Both the position numbers and the translations under genes were made by a program. From NCBI GenBank assembly GCA_027946555.1, contig JAPEVC010000182.1, positions 1 through 64,000 of the forward strand: a stretch of 64,000 nucleotides of DNA. Reading direction: 5' to 3'. Below, piece after piece: positions 57,342 through 64,000 of the stretch (positions within the stretch are counted from its first letter, which is position 1; every line of letters starts with the position of its first letter). The DNA is from Gnomoniopsis sp. IMI 355080. Taxonomy: Eukaryota; Ascomycota; Sordariomycetes; Diaporthales; Gnomoniaceae. The notes under the pieces are model-generated. The model was not told the DNA's origin, made no database searches, and saw only the letters and a program-made list of their open reading frames with translations.

Positions 57342-60300
57342 ATGAATATCTCGCAGCCCGTCTCGTCCTCGGTCGACCGAGTCGAGTTCACCTTTCTCGG
57401 CAAGCAAGAGATCCATGCTATATCTGTCAAGAAGATCGAAAATGACAGCACCTTCGATACCCTGCTGAACCCCGTCCGCGGGGGCCTTTACGACCCAGCC
57501 CTTGGCTCCTGGGGAGACACCATGTGCGCAGAATATTCTTCACTTCCTTTTGAATTCTTCCATCAACCTCGTACTGATCTTGCATTTGTTATTTAGATGT
57601 ACCACCTGTAACCTGGGCCAGCAGTCTTGCCCCGGCCATCCGGGCCACATTGACCTCCCCGTCCCTGTCTACCATCCCACCTTTATGGACCAGGTCCTGC
57701 GCCTGTTGCGAGCACAATGCGTTTACTGCGACTGCTTCCGTATGCCCAGGAGAGAAATTCATCGTTACACCTGTATACTTCGCCTGGTGCAATACGGCTT
57801 GCTTCACGAGGCAAGGCATGTCGACGCCATAGGAGAAAACCTCCAGGGCCTCGGCTTGCCCGGTGTACCTCAGGATCCAATCGCCGACGCCGACTCTGAT
57901 GATGAAAAAGGAGCAGCTGACGGCATCATGCGCGCTCGTGACGACTATGTGCGACGCGTCCTGCAGAACAATCGACCTACCCTCAATCGTGCGAAACATG
58001 AGGGTGCCGCCGAGCTACGCACTGCCCTGATCGCCGAATTCTTCAGGGACATCGTCAAAAACCGCGTATGTGCCTCTTGTCAAGGTATTACACCTACCTA
58101 CCGCAAGGACCGATCAGTCAAGATCTTCGAGAAAGCCTTGTCGGGGAAAGAGGCGGCCAAGATGGCTCAGGGTGGCTTCAAGCGCAGAGACGCAATACCA
58201 ATCCAGTCGAGGAAAAAGATTGTTAAGAACAGTGGGTATGCCTCTGATGAGGGTATTGCTGATCTTTCGTCCTCGGAAGGGGACGAGAGTGCCTCTGATG
58301 AGGGCAGCGGAGACGATCTTGATGAGGCAGGCGGCCTTCTTGCACGCAACAAGGCATCCAAGTCGAACACAAGGGACGATCAGCTACCACAGCGCTATCT
58401 CTCGCCCACTGAAGTTCGGTGGAGACTGGCCAAGTTGTTTGAAAAAGAACAGGAAATTCTGACGCTAGTGTACTGCAAGCAGCCTCGCCAAAAAGCAACG
58501 AAACCCATGGATCCAGACATGTTCTTCCTCGAAAGTGTTCTCGTACCGCCCAACCGTTTCCGACCCGAGGCCCGGACCGGTGACTCTCAAATCGCCGAGG
58601 CTCAACAAAATGGCCTTTACAAGCTGATTATCCGGTCATCTGCCAAGCTGGCTTCGGTATATAGGCAGATACAAGAGCAGGCGAGAGGCGTCATTGACCC
58701 GCGGGGCACCAGAGATATGGCATCGCTACACGAGGCTTGGACAGAATTACAAGAGGCCGTAAACTCCCTGATAGACCGCAACCTAAATCCTGTCAAAGGA
58801 GGAGCTGCCATGAGGAACGAGGAGGGCATCAAGCAGAAGCTGGAGAAGAAGGAAGGCCTGTTCCGGAAGAACATGATGGGAAAGCGAGTCAACTATGCCG
58901 CGCGCAGTGTCATTTCGCCAGATCCCAATATTGAGACCAACGAAATCGGCGTTCCTCCAGTTTTTGCTCGAAAGCTGACTTTCCCCGAGCCCGTCACGAG
59001 TCACAACTTTAAGGATATGCAGCAGGCCGTCATCAATGGCGTGGACAAGTGGCCCGGCGCAGCAGCGATTGAGAGTGAAAACGGGCAGACAATCAACCTT
59101 CGTAATAAATCCTTGGAGGATCGCATCGCCCTTGCAAACCAGCTTCTCGCCCCGACCAACACCACCTCGAGTGGCCTGAGAAACAAAAAAGTACATCGCC
59201 ATCTGGCAAATGGGGATGTCGTCCTCATGAATCGTCAGCCGACCCTGCATAAGCCGTCGATGATGGGTCACAGAGTGAGGGTTTTACCCGGTGAGAAGAC
59301 CATTCGCATGCACTATGCCAATTGTAATTCGTACAATGCGGACTTTGACGGAGATGAGATGAACATGCATTTTCCTCAGAATGAGATTGCACGTGCCGAG
59401 GCTTTGCAATTGGCCGACACCGACCATCAATACATATCCGGCACGGCTGGAGAACCACTCCGTGGTCTGATCCAGGATCACTTGTCCGTGTCTGTGGCTC
59501 TCTGTAACTTGGACACTTTCTTCGACAGACAGTCCTACCAACAACTCATCTATGGTGCTTTGCGTCCGGAAAGTGGCCACATTCTCGGTGAGAGGCTCGA
59601 GCTAATACCTCCCGCCATCGTGAAGCCAGTGTCGAGATGGACCGGGAAACAGGTCATCACGACGATTCTCAAGAATATCAAGCCACCGAATTATGGCGAT
59701 CTCTGGATGCGTGGAAAGACCCAAATTCCAGCCAATCGTTGGGGTGAAGACTCAGACGAGGCGAATGTTTTATTTCAGGATGGGGAATTCATCTCCGGTA
59801 TTCTCGATAAGTCTCAGCTTGGTCCGAAGTCTGCCGGCTTCGTGCATTCTGTACACGAGGTCTACGGACCAGCTGTGGCTGGCAAACTCCTCAGCAGTCT
59901 TGGCCGTCTACTGACTCGATATCTCAGCATGAGGGCATTCTCGTGCGGAATGGACGATCTCAGGCTGACACAAGAGGGAGAAGAGAAGCGGAAGAAAGAG
60001 CTCGCGGCTGCCGCTGCCATTGGTTTGAAGGTTGCTGCTAAGTATGTGTCGCTTGAAAATCGGCAACCTTCCGATTCTGACCCTGAACTGCTTTCTCGCC
60101 TTGAGGAGGTCATGAGAGATGACACCAAGCAGGAGGGCCTCGACGTCCTCACGAACTCTGAGAATGGAAAGCTCTCCTCCGCCGTCACGAGTGCATGTCT
60201 TCCCGCTGGACTTGAAAAGCACTTTCCGAAAAACCAGATGCAGTCGATGACTATTTCTGGTGCCAAGGGCAGTGGTGTAAATGCGAATTTGATCTCTTGT

Positions 60301-62571
60301 AACCTTGGCCAACAGGTTCTCGAGGGCCGTCGTGTGCCGGTGATGGTCAGCGGGAAGACTCTGCCAAGTTTTCGGCCATTCGACACAAATATCCGCGCAG
60401 GCGGCTACATTGTGAATCGTTTCTTGACGGGCATTCGACCACAAGAGTACTACTTTCATCACATGGCCGGGCGGGAGGGGTTGATTGACACAGCCGTCAA
60501 GACCTCGCGGTCTGGATATCTGCAGAGATGTCTGATCAAAGGCATGGAAGGCCTATCGGTTGGTTATGATAGCTCGGTACGAGATGCTGATGGCTCGCTA
60601 GTACAGTTCCTGTACGGCGAGGACGGACTGGACATCTCGAAGCAACAATATCTCAAGGATTTTGGCTTCGTGCTCCGCAATTTTGAGTCACAATTGGCCA
60701 ACACACATTATGTGGAGGCCAACTCACTTGGGCTGTTTGAGCATAAAGATGACTTTTTCAAGAGGAATAAGCTTGCGGTCAAGAGGGTCAAAGCCAACAT
60801 CATCAGCACGGATGAGCCAGTCAACTGCGTCGTCAATCCTGCGAGACACGCATTTGCAACCTCGGAAAAGTTCTACGAAGCCATGTCAGACTACATCAAG
60901 AGCAACAAGGACGGTTTGATCAAAGACAAGAAAGACAAAGAGGATCAAAGGCGAGAGGTGGGTATCACGACGCTTCCTCGGAAACAGGCGGAAAAGATTC
61001 TTGCGGGCAAATATCTGAGATCGCTCGTCGAGCCAGGCGAAGCTGTCGGCATTGTTGCTGGCCAGTCAGTTGGCGAACCTTCTACGCAAATGACGCTGAA
61101 CACTTTCCACTTGGCTGGTCATTCAGCCAAGAACGTTACACTCGGCATTCCTCGATTGCGAGAAATCTTAATGACGGCTAGTGCACATATCTCGACTCCA
61201 TCCATGACGCTTTTCCTAAACGAGGAGCTCTCGAAGGAAGACGGTGAGAGATTTGCGAAGGCCATCAGCATCCTTCCTCTATCGCATGTGGTAGACCACG
61301 CAAGTGTCAAAGAAAGCGTCGGCAAGGGTATCGGGTACCCCTTGGCCAAAATCTTCCGCATTCACCTACGATTCTTCCCCTCCAACGAGTACACGGAAAC
61401 ATACAACATCAGCATCAGCGACGTGCTCGACACCGTGGAGAGGAAGTTTCTCGGTCAACTTCAACTCACGATCAAAAAGGAAATCAAGAAGAAGGCTAAT
61501 AGCGCCAGTGCAGCAACTCCTGAGGTCGGGGTCAAATCAGGTACAGTCGAGATGGCTGATCCGGCCCGCGAAGGGGGCGGTCGTGGAGGAGGCGACGATG
61601 ACGACGACGATGACGACGATGGGGACGACGACGCAACAAATACGAAACAGAAAGCCAACCGTGGAGAAGCCGCGTCTTATGGGCCCAACGACGAGGAAGA
61701 TGATGCCATTCAGCGACGCCTAGAGAGGGAAGCCTCGCCGGGAGATACGGATGAGGATGAAGGGTTTGAAGGCAGCCCACCCCCAAGTGGCCAAGAGGCT
61801 GCGGACGAGGACAAGCCGTCGCACGGGGGTCACAATGACGAAGGCCTCTCGCGCGAAATGCGTGTCAAGAGCAAGCATCCACAAATCACGCGTTTTCGAT
61901 GTAGTGAAAAAGGAGACTGGTGTGATTTTGTTCTCGAGTTCGACGTCAATACGCCCAAGATTCTAATGCTGAACCTCGTGGAGGATGCCGTCCGGAGGAC
62001 TTTGATTCAGCAGATCCCCGGTGTGCAGCAGTGCACGTTCGCGGAGGAGAAGATGACCGATGCCCGCACTGGCGAGCTAGTCTTGACTCCTGTGGTGCAC
62101 ACGGCAGGTGCCAATCTGCAGGCCATGCAAAAGTTCAGCGACTATATCAACCCCAACAAGATTTCGACCAACGACATCGCAGCCGTACTTGAGGTGTACG
62201 GAGTAGAGGCTGCGCGGAATAATATCATCCGGGAGTTGAGCGCTGTCTTCGCCTCGCATGGAATCAAAGTCGATAACAGACACTTGAACCTCATTGGCGA
62301 TCACATGACGCGAAATGGAGGGTTTTCACCGTTCAACCGAATGGGTCTACGTGGCAACGTCAGTCCTTTCACCAAGATGAGTTTCGAGACCACGTTAGCT
62401 TTCCTAAAGGACGCATTGCTGGATGGGGACTGGGACGATTTGACCACGCCGAGCAGTAGGTTGGTGATGGGCACGCTAGGCAAGGTGGGAACAGGGGCAT
62501 TTGACATATTGACGCAGGCTCCGATGAAGCACTACGATCCGATGCAAGCCAATGACGAAATGGAGGAGTAG
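57342..62571 (+). CDS. RPA190: RNA polymerase I largest subunit, A190
   Basis: Exons 57342-57523 and 57597-62571 (73-nt intron, GTGCGC..TTTAG) encode about 1718 residues, a normal length for A190. It forms one half of the Pol I active cleft, transcribing 35S rDNA in the nucleolus. The exon join places C-x2-C ... C-P-G-H-P-G-H, the N-terminal zinc site, right after the splice. The catalytic magnesium loop is N-A-D-F-D-G-D-E-M near residues 641-649. Bridge-helix and trigger-loop blocks follow, e.g. S-V-G-E-P-S-T-Q-M-T-L-N-T-F-H. A long acidic Asp run around residues 1394-1406 and the E/D-rich stretch after it belong to the A190-specific insertion in the jaw region. The first donor is GTGCGC, weaker than usual, but the reading frame and the zinc motif support it. 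Confidence 0.96.
61594..61635 (+). repeat. Asp-rich low-complexity run within RPA190
   Basis: About 40 nt of alternating GAC/GAT codons encode an uninterrupted Asp tract broken by a Gly. It lies in the A190-specific acidic insertion and is the main low-complexity part of the gene. Confidence 0.8.
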
Positions 62572-63884
62572 GTAGTGGATTGATGGATGGAGCACGGAAG
62601 ATAGCAGCTTGCGCGAATTGCCCCCTTCGAAATTGAGTGGCGTTTAACGGGAGAGGTTGTTATAATCAGCATTGATAAGGCTTTGCGTTCAAACGTATCC
62701 CAGGTTAGAAAAAAAATGGACCTCATGCTTCTTAGCTCTTCTTTCATGATACCCACCTAGGTATGCTGTCTGTGAATCACCCTTTCCAGTGGCTGGCTTA
62801 CTTCGGTCCATGCGCTATAAACTCTGAACAAACAACAAAACCTTCCGAGCATTACCCCTAGCACCAGGCAGACAGACGTTCAGGTGTCACATGGTTACTG
62901 ACAATTCACCTGCTTGGAATGACTGGACGCCTTCTCTTCCATAGACAATTATATAGGTATGAATAGCACTGCGGCCCTCATTGTCAGGTGAGCCCCCGCC
63001 ACGCTGAGGCGCTTCTTTGTCACTTGTTGTTAAGCTGACCATGAACCTCAGGAAAAGTGGAAAACAGTCCCCGTCAGTCAAGCCTCTCGACCATGCGTTC
63101 AATGAGTTTGCTCAGCAGCATATGGACCTATGACATCTAGAGACTAATCAGCTGGGGCCCGCAGAGTGCTTGGACTAATCTGCGCAAATGTGGTAAGATC
63201 ACTTGTCTCAATTTTTTGTAGTACCCATGGCCGCGAAAACGGTGCATGGCATGTCAGGTCGAGCACCAGAACTTGAAGCCAAGTGCTACGATCAAGGAAC
63301 TCTTGAGACGAGGCTTGATGTGTATCACCGAGTCCAGGCTTAGCCGTGTGCATCAGATCGTGCAGCTACTCGCGCCTCAAACAGGATGCTTGTCAATACA
63401 TATGTGCTGGTAGGTGCCGCACCAGACCACGCAAGTTCTAGTAATCGAGCGTGCGTTTAAGCGGTTAGTGTGCTACACGCACATACGAAAAGTTGGACCG
63501 AAGCGACCGGAGAACCCAAGCGTGATTCGATGTAACGCTATAATGGTTACCGGCCTGGATGGGAGCGCGTGTCCAAAAGGGCCCTGGAATAACAAAGGAC
63601 ATAAACGTCACGAGAGGCATGTCACAGACGAGGCTGGAGATGGGATGGTCCAAAGGCGATGCAATGTCGTGAAAGTTTCCCTTGCTCAATTCCGCAGAAT
63701 CCTATTAACTGCGTCTAATGTACAACCCAACCAGAAAGCAACGCATTGTGAACGCCGAGTAGACCCTTCCCGTTGTGGATATGACCATCGTCAACCGACC
63801 GTTGCTGAAAAAATCATCATGAAGCCCCGTCCCAAACCCACGCGCTATCAGAAAAGCCTCGTCTTGTCAAACACCAGAAGCAGC
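62572..63884. other. 3' region between RPA190 and histone H3
   Basis: About 1.3 kb after the RPA190 stop. A 173-codon plus-strand frame (63414-63935) lies antisense to the H3 exon and looks like a shadow of it. No gene supported. Confidence 0.55.
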
Positions 63885-63929
63885 TTAGTTGCGCTCACCA
63901 CGGAGGCGGCGGGCAAGCTGGATGTCCTT
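63885..63929 (-). CDS. Histone H3, last coding exon (partial gene)
   Basis: Read on the minus strand, the 45 nt encode K-D-I-Q-L-A-R-R-L-R-G-E-R-N and a TAA stop, the exact C-terminus of fungal histone H3. It follows a CACTAAC branch site and a CCCTACAG acceptor (63930-63932), so it is the last exon of an intron-containing H3 gene whose earlier exons lie beyond the right edge. H3 with H4 forms the core tetramer of nucleosomes. A CENP-A centromere variant is unlikely because the canonical R-R-L-R-G-E-R-N ending is kept. The last residues before the intron cannot be seen. Confidence 0.82.
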   Translation of the reverse strand, partial: KDIQLARRLRGERN

Positions 63930-64000
63930 CTGTAGGGTTGTTAGTGTGTGTTCAAAAGAGATATGACGCGTCGCGTCGCAGTGGGGCGTCTTTGGATCAT
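63930..64000 (-). other. Intron of histone H3, incomplete
   Basis: 71 nt at the window edge end with a branch site CACTAAC and acceptor CTACAG. The donor is not visible, so the intron is cut by the window edge. Confidence 0.6.

Noticed and set aside
63414..63935. 173-codon plus-strand frame starting from GTG
   Set aside because: It has a non-ATG first codon and lies antisense to the histone H3 exon and its 3' region.

Overview
The window is nuclear DNA of a filamentous ascomycete (Pezizomycotina). Gene content and protein style suggest a Sordariomycete, possibly Hypocreales, but that placement is inference. Support comes from mostly multi-exon protein genes with short GT..AG introns (about 50-80 nt, often with CTAAC/CTGAC-like branch sites), genes on both strands without operons, and fungal families such as Rad3/XPD, Atg18, Ulp1, Prp3 and RPA190. 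I see no bacterial, viral or CRISPR features, no complete transposon and no convincing tRNA.

Left part (1-12.4 kb): a multi-membrane MHYT-domain protein (2474-5589), mitochondrial FAD glycerol-3-phosphate dehydrogenase GUT2 (6589-8716), and a minus-strand RGS-domain protein (11302-12360). The RGS reading frame continues past one TGA for about 290 codons, to 10435. Next comes a long stretch with no supportable gene (12.36-18.11 kb), carrying a CGCAGT hexanucleotide repeat.

Middle part (18-41 kb): SUMO protease ULP1 (minus), a phenol-hydroxylase-type FAD monooxygenase (minus, 4 exons), a conserved unknown protein (plus), a glycine-zipper-like protein (minus), an MFS transporter of the BSC6-like group (plus), a DDHD-domain phospholipase (minus) and the dual-specificity phosphatase PPS1 (plus).

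Right part (41-64 kb): autophagy PROPPIN ATG18 (minus), tRNA wybutosine-synthesis enzyme PPM2/TYW4 (plus, 8 exons), TFIIH helicase RAD3/XPD (minus, 8 exons), a three-finger C2H2 transcription factor (plus), spliceosomal PRP3 (minus) and RNA polymerase I large subunit RPA190 (plus). The last coding exon of a histone H3 gene (minus) is cut by the right edge.

Most genes are housekeeping and form divergent or convergent neighbours rather than a pathway cluster. I did not find a clear new multi-gene system. The most unusual items are the RGS frame interrupted by a single stop, a short near-palindromic GTACATAGTAC-like motif recurring in intergenic DNA, the degenerate first phosphatase site of PPS1, and the truncated H3 gene. 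Exon borders were placed by eye from splice signals and reading frame; lengths are arithmetic from those borders.
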